Source: Costus lasius
Taxonomy: Eukaryota; Streptophyta; Magnoliopsida; Zingiberales; Costaceae
Direction: 5' to 3'
Assembly: GCA_027563935.2 (NCBI GenBank)
Contig: CM050449.1
Location: 54,763,949 to 54,827,948, forward strand
Length of the DNA stretch: 64,000 nt
Below the pieces are notes generated by a model, which saw nothing but the letters and a program-made list of their open reading frames with translations, searched no databases and had not been told where the DNA came from. Shown in pieces: positions 46,094 to 57,961 of the stretch; position 1 is the first letter of the stretch; every line of letters starts with the position of its first letter. Position numbers and translations under genes: made by a program.

Positions 46094-46255
46094 TTAGCTT
46101 GACCGTTCGACACTCGGATTTGATCGTGGCTTTTCAAGGTAAAAACTTTCCTTTTCCCCAATCTGCTCTTCCTGATAATAATGCTTCAATCTTTGACCAT
46201 TAACTTTGAATTCTCCCGTTCCCTCGCTCCATACGTCTACAGCTCCGTAGGGATA
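46094..46255 (-). pseudogene. B2 integrase C-terminal fragment
   Basis: The reverse-strand frame HYPYGAVDVWSEGTGEFKVN, then GQRLKHYYQEE, ending PSVERSS, matches the end of Athila-type integrase (a PYGAVE..-FKVNG-RLK block). It is cut at 46255 by the truncated A2 LTR. A continuous frame runs from the LTR into it (46381-46094), but this chimera is an accident of the junction. Confidence 0.75.
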
Positions 46256-47377
46256 ATGATTGAGAAAGTGTATGGCCATACCCAGATGACTATGTTCATC
46301 TGATCTAGTCATGCTCATCATATTGGAATAACAAGCTTGACACACTTGTCCAATAAGAACATCCAGTGGCAAAGGAAACATGTATGTTTAGTGAAGTGGA
46401 TTCACACTTGAGCTGTGGTTTGGGTGAAGTCTTGGAAGACTCTTTCCTTTATATCGGGAGACAGTGATGTGTTGCTAGATACCCCTCACTGATTGTGATA
46501 ACGTTAGTTATCGTTACCGACATTTAAAGGATACCCTTAGGGTCGCACAATTTGGTGATATGGCTTACTTGAGTCAGATCGTGTGGACTGGATTGTTTTG
46601 ATTCAGTTTAAAGGAGTTTAAACTCTGATTGTAAGTGAGATCCGGTCTGATCATGTTTGATTGATTAGGGCTTGAGATCGGTAAGCTTCGATCGAGAGTA
46701 TTGATGCTAGATCGGTGAGATCAAGAGCATCAAGAGATGTACGGTTAGATCTTGAACCTTCATGGTTCATATGAGATTTAGACCATGGCTTGGCTTGGTT
46801 CAATTTGGTCTATGGACCAAATGCAATTGGACCGAATTCAATTGAACCGGTTCACATTTGTAATCGCTTGGTTCAATTGAATTGGCATTGTGGATTAGTT
46901 CACAAGACATGAACGCATGTCTTGATGACTTTCCATTATGGGAAGTCTTGTAACGCCAAAACGCCAATTGCCTCAATGCCTCTTGTTTTTTCGAAGCTCT
47001 CTCGGTTTTGGAGGATCGTCCAAGGGGATCGTCAAGATCGAAGAGGGAGAGCTCTCGGCTAGCAAGGAGGATCATCTCATCTCCTCAACACAAAAGGACA
47101 CCTTGGCATTTTTGCTAGCACAAGAATTGCGCAAGGAGGAAGTCTTCATCACCTTTGTGTGTGTCTTCTTTGGAGGAGAGCCTTTTTCGCCCTCTTGCTT
47201 CCAAGGCGCCGTCCTAGTCATGGCCATGGTGAGATTTTCACTTGATCTATGAAAAGCAACCAAGTTGATTATATAGTCATACTACATGCGATCCTATAGA
47301 GACCCTAATTCCGCCCATGCAAGTATTTTAATTTGCGCATGCTTAGGGTTTCACCCCCTTTACTTTAGGGACCTTCA
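46256..47377 (+). repeat. A2 5' LTR, truncated
   Basis: Aligns with 62818-63939 at constant offset 16562, with a few differences (for example agcatcaag/agtatcaag and cttgacac/cttaacac). It retains the TTTATATC box (46448-46455) and a donor-like ATG|GTGAG at 47229. Confidence 0.9.
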
Positions 47378-49218
47378 ATTGGTATCAGAGCATAGGGTTT
47401 TCGGTATGATCTATATGATTGCTTTGAAGTGTTTGTGATCCATACATGATGCTTTGTTTACATGCGTTTACATGATGCTATGTTGCGCTTACTTGATGCT
47501 TTGTTTACACATGATGCTATGTTTACATTGTTTGTTTGCGCTTGTATCATTGTTACAAGAAGTTTGCGCTTATGCCTAGATCTAAGGGTTATCAACATGC
47601 TAGATATTAGATGTATCTTGTTTTCTCAAGAACCGCATGTTGTTTGTTTGCGCATTGTTGTAGATGTTTTATCAAAACTTACATCTTGCGCGCTTATCAC
47701 CATTAGATCTAAATGGCGCCTGCTATAAACCCTTAGACGGGTTAGTAGGGTTGAAGTCATCCTCTAAGTAAGATCCAACCAGTCTGATCAGACCATCTGA
47801 CAGCCTAGATGGGTCTACCAGATGGCACCTGTGCGCAAGCACGAGGTGGCTATAGGTCGACTGCGGACAGGCGTGTAGCGAGGTCTGGTTGAGACAACCA
47901 ATGAACACTCTTGAGTTAGGTCTGGGGTCACACCCGCTTGCCAGAACTCATGAGGTTGTTCAGCCCTTGGCGCATGCATGGTTGACCATTAGGTCAACTC
48001 AAGTCAGTTAGGACTTGGTGCATGCAAGGGCAGTGGATCTGACTAGATGGATGAGTGGATCCCTATTAATGGACCGTTGTAAGGTAGTAGGGCACATAAG
48101 ACAAGTAAAATTAATTCCAATGGGATTTTGAAAATTTTATTTTGTCTATGGATCACATGTTCATTGGATGTATACCATGTTGCTAGTCTATTTCATCTTA
48201 TGTGGGTTGCCCTTTTAATGTGTGCCGTGCTGGGGCCTGCGAGCCTGGTAAATTGTAAATTAATATTATTGTGATCTGCGCATCACATTTTTAATTAATT
48301 TATTGTATAATTGACCTGCGAGTCAATCTTGTCTAGATAGATTAAAATGTATTTTAATCAGACAAGAGTTCAAAGCACACATGGCAGAGGCGCATTCACC
48401 TGGTGGGCGCTTGGGCCCTGGGCTGGGCCAGATGAGAGGCAAAAACCCAAGAAGAGCTCAAGTGAAGACTTAAGTTAACTTAAGGTCTTACCTAGGCTTA
48501 ATGGGCGTTTACCATATAAGATCATCATGCTTTCTTTTATTGCTTAAATAATTAGACTTGCATGATTTATTTATCTTCTGCTATCACCATAGGGTTTGTA
48601 TGATAGTTAAGAAGATAAAAGACCGTTAAAATCCAACGCTAAAATATCAAGCTCGATAGCCTTCTGACGCGAAACCTCACTGTTCTGACTATCGTTGGAG
48701 CCGTGTTGTACCCACTCAGTGGGCACGTCCATCTATCTTCAGACGGTGTGTGATTTCACCTGCGTGTTACAGAGAAGGGATTTATTGCTTCTCGTTGCTC
48801 AGCATAGCACGTGGTGGTCCAGGGAGTAGGTCAGGTCAGCTTGACCATGTTGGCTACATATGGGGCATATGGTAGCTATATGGAGGCAGCCATCTGTGGG
48901 ATCAGAGACTGTGTTGTACCAACTCAGTTGGCACAGTCTGCTGGATTGCCCAGATGAAGGGGAATCGCACGGGTTGGCGATTGGCAGGGACTGCCTACCA
49001 GAAATTAGTACTTGTACTCTCTGTGCATCTTATCTCGCCTGAGCGGGACGCGGAGACCAAGTATGAAATCTGGATCCCATCTCACTAAAAGAGTGTTACT
49101 CTTTCGGACTGTTTAATGGATTTTTCAGTCAGACAAAATAGTGAGAAAAGAATCTTTCTTAAGTCCTGGATTGATTCTAAACATTGATACTGACCTTGCT
49201 GTTCTTGCATTGTTGTAG
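47229..49218 (+). other. Putative leader intron of A2
   Basis: Donor-like CCATG|GTGAGATT in the LTR; acceptor region CTGAC...TTCTTGCATTGTTGTAG ending at 49218, 22 bases before the gag ATG. The positions match A1 and A3. Confidence 0.4.
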
Positions 49219-49239
49219 ATTCCTGCAGCAACGAACACC
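47378..49239 (+). other. A2 untranslated leader with hairpins
   Basis: 1.86 kb, non-coding. Hairpin 1 is at 48702-48727 (CGTG, TTGTA, CCCAC, TCA, GTGGG, CACG). Hairpin 2 is at 48907-48938 (GACTGTG, TTGTA, CCAAC, TCA, GTTGG, CACAGTC). TCTCACTA (49080-49087) can pair with TAGTGAGA (49139-49146) around a small AAGAGT/ACTCTT hairpin. Confidence 0.75.
47380..47391 (+). promoter_or_regulatory. A2 primer-binding site (iMet tRNA type)
   Basis: TGGTATCAGAGC, two bases after the LTR end, as in A1. Confidence 0.92.
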
Positions 49240-50568
49240 ATGAGCTTCAATGTGCGATCCCTACTGGAAAGGGAGAAGTTTGCTAGGCCAAACTTCTCGG
49301 ACTGGTACAGACACCTTAGGATTGTTCTTAAGGCTGAGAGGAAACTGTATGTCCTCGAGACGGCTATACCGCCTCAACCCGCTGCGAACGCCGCAAGGGC
49401 GGTTCGCGATGCCTATGAAAAGCATGTCAATGATAGCATTGATGTTGCTTGCCTGATGCTAGCGTCTATGACGCCACCGCTGCAGCGTCAGCATGAGGAT
49501 ATGTCTGCTATAGAAATTATAGCAAACCTCAAGATGTTGTATGCTGCACAGGCGAGGACTGAACGCTATAATTTGACCAAGCTTTTCTTTCAGAGCAAAC
49601 TGGCTGAAGGGAGCCCAGTGGGAGCTCACGTGCTCAAGATGATTGGGCACAAGGAGGCTCTGGAGAAACTGGGGCATACCATCAATCAGGAGCTTGCTAT
49701 AGACATTATTCTGCAGTCTCTCCCGGCCTCCTTCGATGCGTTCATTATTAATTTTAATATGAACAAAATCGATTGTACTCCGGCAGAGTTGCTGAATATG
49801 CTCTTGACTACTGAGGAAACTCTGAAGGGAAAGCCTTCAACCTCTGTCTTGATGTTCCCTTCCAGGAACAAGAAGAAGGGGAAGAAGGGCAAAGCCCCTG
49901 TCAAGAGCTACAGCAAGGCTCTGAAACAAAAGGTGAAGCGGTCGAAGGACAACAGATGTTTCCACTGTGGCCAGCTGGGTCACTGGAAAAAGGACTGTAA
50001 AGCGCTCCAAGGAGACAAGAAGGGAAGCATCGCTTCTGGCTCAGGTATATTTGTGACTGAGGTCATGTTTTCTTCTTCTATATCATGGGTGTTGGACACT
50101 GCATGTGGAGTTCACATTTGTTCAAATGTACAGGAACTCAAGAGAAGAAGACAGGTGGGACAGCATGAGGTGGACCTACGAGTTGGAAACGGGGCATGGG
50201 TTGCTGCTGTTGCTGTAGGGGTTTATTACATCTCATTACCATCTGGACTTGTATTGGAACTAGACAATTGTTACTTTGTACCAAGCATTACGAAAAATAT
50301 TATCTCTATTCCTGCTCTTGTCAGGAAAGGATTTTCCTTTGAATGCAATATTTCAAAGTGTATTTTATCTTATGATAATATTGTTTATGCTTCTGGATCA
50401 ATTAACAATGGGTTATTCATGTTGGACATGGAATGTTCTATACAAAATATTGATAATAAGAAAGCCAAGTATGCTGATCACAGCACCTTGCTATGGCATA
50501 GTCGTTTAGGCCATATTAACAAGAAGCGCATTAAGCGGTTGCATGATCATGGACTGCTGGGATCATTC
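49240..50568 (+). pseudogene. A2 gag-pol, first part (Gag to integrase finger)
   Basis: 443 open codons from the ATG, aligned with the N-terminal third of the A1 polyprotein. It includes zinc knuckle CFHCGQLGHWKKDC, protease WVLDTACG and integrase HSRLGH. It ends in LLGSF where A3 inserted and continues in the same frame at 59664 (SYEEIDTCKACL). The reading frame past 50568 (CWGMPLRL...) is LTR sequence of A3. Confidence 0.93.
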
Positions 50569-52265
50569 TGTTGGGGTATGCCCTTAAGGCTAATGTTTGA
50601 GGCCTTGGGATTGTATAAGTGTCATGTAATAAACTCTTAAGTTTATAAAGGCATGGTTATTATTCAGGTTGTTACCTTGTCTGCTGTAATAAGTGTACTT
50701 CTGAATAATGTCTCAAAGCTGTTCAGCTAGGCTGACAGGCTATATGTCCTTAGTCGAGATATCTTGGTGAACATGAGACAACCTTGATATGATTGAGACT
50801 AATATGTGTTCTAATCTTATAGGATGCTTCGAGCATGGAATAAGATGTAGACTCATGGGTACATTGGATGTACTGGACAGACCCTTCTAGGATATTCAAT
50901 TGTTTGTCACAATGTGAATAATCCTTGATAGCAGCAAGTGGCACATGTCCTTCGACTTGAGATCACTTGTGTTTCTAAATGATGATTGTCATTGTTTTGA
51001 GGTAGTTCAATATCATTTGAAACATAATGATCATAGACTATCTTGGATAATGATCATGAGTCAGGTTAGGGCACTAGTGATAGATAAAGGATTGCCGTCT
51101 CCTTGTTCAAGGAGTGTGATGTTCTAAAGGGGCCCCCTTGTATGAGATGATTGAGATAGTGTATGGCCATACCCAGATGACTATGATCATCTGATCTAAT
51201 CATGCTCATCGTATTGGAGTTACAGGCTTGACATGCTTGTCCAATAAGAACATCCAGTGGCAAAGGAAACATGTATGCCTTGTGAATAGATTCACACTTG
51301 TGCTAAGGTTTGGGAGTAGTCTTGGAAGACTCTTTCCTTTATATCGGGAGACAGTGATGTGTTGCTAGATACCCCTCACTGATCGTGATAACGTTAGTTA
51401 TCGTTACCGACATTTAGAGGAAACCCTCAGGGTCGCACAATTTGATGATATGGCTTACTTGAGTCAGATCGTATGGACTGGATTCTTTGAGTTCAGATTA
51501 AAGGGGATTTAATCTCTGATTGTAAGTGAGATCTGGTCTGATCATGTTTGATTGATTAGGGCTTGAGATCGGTAAGCTTCGATCGAGAGAAATGATGCTA
51601 GATCGGGGAGATCAGGGGCATCAGGAGATGAGTGGTTAGATCGTGAGCCTTAGGGTTCAATTTGGTCTAGACCAAGTGGCTTGAGCTATTTCGGTTTGGT
51701 TTGATGAACCAAATTCGATTGGACGATTTGGCTTGAACCGGTTCACAAATGTGAACGCTTGGTTCAATGCCAATAGGCGTTTTTGGTTTGTCTTGAGCGC
51801 ATGGCTTGATTGTCTTCCATTTATGGAAAGTCATCAAAGCCGGTTTTGCTAAAACGCCAAAACGCTTAAGCGTTGGTCTCTTGAAGACAACGGCTTGATC
51901 CTTTTCATTAGGTGGTTGACGAAAGAGGAAGACAAGGAAAAGGAGCTCTCGGCCATAGGGATTCATCTAATCACCCCCTTTCCATTCGACAGGATAGCTT
52001 GGGTGCCTTGCTAGCACAAGGGACGTCAAGGAAGTGAGCATCTTCATCTTGTGTGTGGACTTGTGGAGGAGACCTAACTTGTTCTCTTCTTCCAAGCCGA
52101 ATTCCAAGCCTATGGCGTTGGTATGAATCTCCCCTTGTTCTTATCAATCTATGATAGTTGAACATATGGCATGCAAAAGATCTTGAAACCCTTGCTTCCG
52201 CTTGCATAAATTTCATTTGCGCCATGCTTAGGGTTTTTGCCCCCCTCTCGAAAGGGGTTCCTACA
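50569..52265 (+). repeat. A3 5' LTR
   Basis: 1697 bp, TGTTGGGGTATGCCC...GGTTCCTACA. It carries the candidate TATA box TTTATATC at 51338-51345 and the donor-like site TTG|GTATGAATC at 52121. It differs from the 3' LTR near 51566, 51765, 51911 and 51993. Confidence 0.95.
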
Positions 52266-54087
52266 ATTGGTATCAGAGGCGTCTATGCATGCTATTATGT
52301 TTGCTGATGTGATCCATGTTTACTTTTATGCTTAGATCTATGGTTGGTTACATGCGCAAGCTCATGAAAAATTTATGATGCGAAAACTTCATGCATGATG
52401 TTTGTTGTTCTAAGCCGCATGTATAGGTGCTTGTTGTTTGTTGTTGTCAAAGTTGCGCTCCCCCTTGAAGGGGACTCTACAAGTGTTGTTGTTGGCGCAT
52501 GTTTGATTGGCGCTTCTTACATGTTGTTTTTGACAAAACAAAACATCTTGCGCGCCCATGAATTAGATCTAAGTTGCACCTATTGTAAACCCTTAGATGG
52601 CTTGATGGGGTTGAAAGCATCTTCTAGGTTAGATCCAACTAGTCTGATCAGACCATCTGACAGCCTAGATGGGTTGACCAGATAGCACCTGTGCGCAAGC
52701 ACATGGTGGCTATAGGTTAACTGCATCAAAGGTGTGTAGCGAGGTCTGGTTGAGACAACCAGTGAACACTCTTGAGTTAGGCCCGGGGTCACACCCGCTT
52801 GCCAGAACTCTTGAAGGTTGTTCAGCCCTGGCGCATGCATGGTTGACCATTAGGTCAACTCGAGTCAGTTAGGACTCGGTGCATGCAAGGGCAGAGGATC
52901 TGACTAGATGGATGAGTGGATCCCCATCAATGGACCATTGTAAGGTTGTAGGACACCTAAGGAAATTAAAATTGATGCCATGGGTTTTCAAAAATTTAAT
53001 TTCATGTATGGATCACATGTTGATTTGAAGCCATATGCTTGTTTATTTAATCTTATGTGGGTTGCCCTAATGTGTGCTGTGCTGGGGCCTGCGTGCCTGG
53101 AATTAAACTTGTAAATTATTTTGTGATCTGCGAATCACATTTGTACTTAATTTATAATGTATAATTGACCTGCGAGTCAAACTTGTCTAGATAGATCAAA
53201 TTGTATTTGATTAGACAAGAGCACAAAGGCACACATCTAAATGGGGCATTCAGCTGGTGGCGCACCTGAGGTGCTCTTGGCGCTAGGGCCCTGGGTTGGA
53301 CCAGATGAAAGGCAAAAGACCTATGAAGAGCAAGTGAAGACTTAAGTAAAATTAAGGTCTTACTTAGGGTTCATGGGCTTTTACCACATAAGATCATGCT
53401 TTCTATTTATTGCTTATATAATTAGAATTGCATGTGTTTATCTTCTGCTATAGCCATAGGATTTGCCTGATAGTAAGAAGATAAAAGACCGTTAAAATCC
53501 AACGCTAACATATCAAGCTCGGAAAGCCTTCTGACGCGAAACCTCACCGTTCTGACTATCGTTGGAGCCGTGTTGTACCCACTCAGTGGGCACGTCCATC
53601 TATCTTCAGACGGTGCGGGATTTCACCTGCGTGTTACAGAGTAGGGATTTATCCCTTCTCGTTGCTCAGCATAGCACGTGGTGGTCCAGGGAGTAGGTCA
53701 GGTCAGCTTGACCATGTAGGCTACATATGTGGCGCATATGGTAGCACATGGAGGCAGCCATCTGTGGGATCAGAGACTGTGTTGTACCAACTCAGTTGGC
53801 ACAGTCTGCTGGATTGCCCAGATGAAGGGGAATCGCACGGGTTGGCGATTGGCTGGGACAGCCTACTAGAAATTAATGCTTGTCATCTCTGTGCATCTTA
53901 TCTCGCCTGAGCGGGACGCGGAGACCAAGTATGAAATCTGGATCCCATCTCACTAAAAGAGTGTTACTCTTTCGGACTGTTTACTGGATTTTTCAGTCAG
54001 ACAAAATAGTGAGAAAAAGAATCTTTCTTAAGTCCTGGATTGATTCTATACATTGATACTGACCTTGCTGTTCTTGCATTGTTGTAG
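52121..54087 (+). other. Putative leader intron of A3
   Basis: Donor-like GTATGAATC at 52121, acceptor TTCTTGCATTGTTGTAG ending 54087, with CTGAC about 25 bases upstream of the AG. Same layout as in A1 and A2. Confidence 0.4.
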
Positions 54088-54108
54088 ATACCTGCAGCAA
54101 CGAACACC
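52266..54108 (+). other. A3 untranslated leader with hairpins
   Basis: 1.84 kb, non-coding. Hairpin 1 is at 53569-53594 and hairpin 2 at 53775-53806, identical in plan and sequence to A2. The primer-proximal half is more variable among A1-A3 than the gag-proximal half. Confidence 0.75.
52268..52279 (+). promoter_or_regulatory. A3 primer-binding site (iMet tRNA type)
   Basis: TGGTATCAGAGG, two bases after the LTR. The last base differs from A1 and A2 (C there). Confidence 0.9.
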
Positions 54109-56190
54109 ATGAGCTTCAATGTGCGATCCCTACTGGAAAGGGAGAAGTTTGCTGGGCCGAACTTCTCTGACTGGTTTGGACACCTTAAGATCGTTCTTAA
54201 GGCAGAGAGGAAACTGTATGTCCTCGAGACGGCGATACCGCCGCAGCCCGCTCCGAACGCCGCAAGGGCGGTTCGGGATGCCTATGAAAAGCACGTCAAT
54301 GATAGCATTGATGTCGCTTGCCTGATGCTAGCGTCTATGACGCCACCGCTGCAGCGTCAGCATGAGGATATGTCGGCTATAGAGATTATAGCGAACCTCA
54401 AGATGCTGTATGCTGCACAGGCGAGGACAGAACGCTATAATCTGACGAAGCTCTTCTTTCAGAGCAAACTGGCTGAGGGGAGCCCAGTGGGAGCTCACGT
54501 GCTCAAGATGATTGGGCACAAGGAGGCTCTGGAGAAACTGGGGCATACCATCAACCAGGAGCTTGCTGTAGATATTATTCTGCAGTCTCTCCCGCCTTCT
54601 TTCGATGCGTTCATCATTAACTTTAATATGAACAAAATCGATTGTACTCCGGCAGAGCTGCTGAATATGCTCTTGACAACTGAGGAAACTCTGAAGGGAA
54701 AGCCTTCGACCTCTGTCTTAATGGTTCCTTCAAGGAACAAGAAGAAGGGGAAGAAGGGCAAGGCCCCTATCAAGAACTACAGCAAGGCTCTGAAACAGAA
54801 GGTGAAGCGGTCGAAGGACAACAGGTGTTTCCACTGTGGCCAGCTGGGTCACTGGAAAAAGGACTGTAAAGCGCTCCAAGGAGATAAGAGGGGAAGCATC
54901 GCTTCTGGCTCAGGTATATATGTGACTGAGGTCATGTTATCTTCTTCTATTTCATGGGTGTTGGACACTGCATGTGGAGTTCACATTTGTTCAAATGTAC
55001 AGGAACTCAAGAGAAGAAGGCAGGTGGGACAGCATGAGGTAGACCTACGCGTTGGAAACGGGGCACGGGTTGCTGCTGTTGCTGTAGGAGACTATTTCAT
55101 TTCTTTACCATCTGGCATTGTATTAGAATTAAACAATTGTTATTTTGTACCCAGTATTACCAAGAATATTATCTCCATTCCTGCTCTTGTCAGGAAGGGA
55201 TTTTCCTTTGAATGCAAAATTTCAAAGTGTGTTTTATCTCATGATAATATTGTGTATGCCACTGGTTCAATTAACAATGGGTTATTCATGTTGGACATGG
55301 AATATTCGATACAAAATATTGATAATAAGAAAGCCAAGTATGCTGATGACAGCACCTTGCTATGGCATAGTCGTTTAGGCCATATAAACGAGAAGCGCAT
55401 TAAGCGGTTGCATGATCATGGACTGCTGGGATCATTCTCCTATGAGGAGATTGATACATGCAAAGCTTGTTTGATGGGTAAAATGACGAAGTCACCTTTT
55501 CCTAACAAAGGTCAAAGGGCTTCGGGTTTACTTGACCTTATACACAGTGATGTGTGTGGGCCATTTAGTAAACATGCCAGAGGTGGCTATCAGTACTTCA
55601 TTACCTTTACTGATGATTTCAGTAGGTATGGATATGTCTATCTAATGAGACATAAAAGTGAATCTTTTGACAAGTTCAAAGAGTTCAAAAATGAAGTACA
55701 AAATCAGTTAGGCCGAAATATCAAGGCACTTCGTTCTGATCGAGGTGGAGAATACCTAAGTCGAGAATTTACTGACTATCTGAAAGAGTGTGGGATTATC
55801 TCACAGCTCACTCCGCCAGGAACACCGCAATGGAATGGTGTGTCCGAAAGGAGAAATAGAACGTTACTTGATATGGTTCGTTCTATGATGAGTCAGGCTA
55901 CTCTTCCATACTCCTTTTGGGGTTTTGCACTGGAAACAGCTGCAAAGGTACTAAACCGAGTGCCATCCAAGGCAGTTTCAAAGACGCCATATGAGTTATG
56001 GTATAGGAAACAGCCTAGCTTGACATTTATCAGGATCTGGGGTTGCGAGGCTTATGTCAAAAAGCTCGCCTCTGGGAAACTAAGGGTTATTATTTCTTCG
56101 ATCCCAAAGAGAACAAGGTTTTTGTTGCTCGGACGGCTATATTTCTTGAGAGGGAATTTCTTCTGCAAGAGGCCAGTGGGAGAGAAATAA
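54109..56190 (+). pseudogene. A3 gag-pol, 5' part (Gag, protease, integrase)
   Basis: 693 codons. Residues up to about VKKLASGKL follow A1 closely: Gag with CCHC knuckle, protease WVLDTACG, integrase finger and the complete D,D35E triad (SDVCGPF, RSDRGGEY, GVSERRN). After the deletion at 56082 about 35 out-of-frame residues follow to a TAA/TGA-type stop at 56190. The product could be a truncated polyprotein with active Gag and protease. Confidence 0.92.
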
Positions 56191-57941
56191 AGCTGGATGA
56201 GAATCCAGATAAAGGACAAAGTAGTCAAGCACAGTTGGATGAGCCTGAGCCAGTTGAACAGGTTATTGAACAACCTGAGGCTCAGATAACACGGGAACCG
56301 CGAAGATCGGGAAGGATCCGTCGTCAGCCTGAGCGCTATGACGGAGTCTACATCATTGATAATGATGAACCCCTCACTTATGCGGATGCGGTCAGTGGAC
56401 CGGAGTCAGCTAGATGGCTTGAAGCTATGCGAGCCGAAATGGACTCCATGTCAGATAACCAAGTCTGGGATTTGGTTGATCCGCCTCCGGGAGTAATCCC
56501 TATAGGCTGTAAATGGATCTTCAAGAAGAAGATTGACATGGATGGTAACGTGGTTACCTATAAAGGCAGGCTAGTTGCGAAAGGTTTCAAACAAATCTAC
56601 GGGATAGATTATGATGAAACTTTCTCACCTGTAGCTATGTTTAAGTCTATTCGGATTCTTTTCGCGATAGCAGCATATTATGATTATGAGATCTGGCAGA
56701 TGGATGTGAAAACAGCTTTCCTTAATGGAAATCTGGATGAGGATGTGTATATGACACAACCTGAAGGTTTCACTAATCCAGCAGATCGTCATAAAATATG
56801 CAAGTTAAAGAAGTCCATTTATGGACTGAAACAAGCATCAAGAAGCTGGAATATTCGTTTTGATGAATCAATCTCTGAGTTTGGTTTCATCAAGAACGAG
56901 GACGACCCGTGTGTATATAAGAGGTTTAGTGGGAGCGTGATTACATTCCTAATCCTCTACGTCGATGATATCTTAATCATTGGAAATGATATTCCTGAAC
57001 TGCATGCTGTTAAAGCATGGTTAGGACAATGTTTCCAGATGAAAGATCTAGGAGAAGCAGCCTATGTATTAGGTGTAAAGATCTACAGGGATAGATCTAA
57101 GAGGCTTCTCGGGCTGTGCCAGAGTACTTACATCGATAAAGTCCTGGAGAGATTCCATTTAGAGAATTCTAAACGAGGATATCTTCCAGTCAGACATGGT
57201 CTGAATCTTTCGAAGAGTCAGTGTCCACAAACACAGACTGAGAAAGATGAAATGGACAATACGCCTTATGCTTCGGCTATTGGGTCCATTATGTATGCGA
57301 TGTTGTGTACTCGCCCAGACGTCGCTTACGGGTTAAGCGTGACCAGTCGATTCCAAAGTAATCCAGGTATGGCGCACTGGATTGCAGTCAAGAACATTTT
57401 AAAATATCTGCGGAGGACCAAAGATATGTTCTTGATATATGGTGGTCAGGAAGAACTCAGTATAGAGGGATATACTGACGCTTCGTTCCAGTCGGACCAG
57501 GATGATTTCCGATCGCAATCAGGCTATGTTTTCAGCTTGAATGGTGGAGCAGTGGTGTGGAAGAGCTTCAAACAGTCAACTGTTGCTGATTCCACAACAG
57601 AAGCCGAGTATGTTGCAGCCTCGGAAGCATCCAAGGAGGCAGTGTGGATTCGTAAGTTCGTGAGAGAACTTGGTGTAGTTCCTTCGAGTGCAGATCCTTT
57701 GGTTATCTTCTGTGATAACACTGGAGCAATTGCACAAGCAAAGGAACCACGGTCGCACCAGAAGTCCAAGCACATACAGAGACGGTTTCACTTGATCCGG
57801 GAGATCATTGATCGTGGCGAGATCAAAATTTGCAAGGTTCATACAGATGACAATCTGGCAGACCCGCTTACCAAGCCTCTGGCGCAGCAGAAGCATGAGA
57901 AGCACTGTAATAATATGGGTTTGAGATTTCTCAACCATTAG
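56083..57941 (+). pseudogene. A3 pol, 3' part (RT and RNase H)
   Basis: From TKGYYFFDPKENK onward the frame is open to the stop at 57939-57941. It contains RT (GCKWIFKKKID, YVDDILIIGND) and RNase H (GYTDASFQSD, TTEAEY, FCDNTGAIAQ). With the 49 missing bases the total would be 1294 codons including the stop, as in A2. It lacks its own start; expression would need frameshifting or reinitiation. Confidence 0.9.
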
Positions 57942-57950
57942 ATTAAGTGC

Positions 57951-57961
57951 AAGTGGGAGAT
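57951..57961 (+). promoter_or_regulatory. A3 polypurine tract
   Basis: AAGTGGGAGAT directly before the LTR start TGTTGG at 57962. Confidence 0.85.

Noticed and set aside
46094..46381. 95-residue reverse ORF that seems to fuse two domains
   Set aside because: It crosses the junction between the A2 LTR and the B2 integrase fragment; the fusion is accidental.
47462..47728. 88-residue ORF in the A2 leader
   Set aside because: Not conserved as a frame in A1 or A3; falls inside the putative leader intron.
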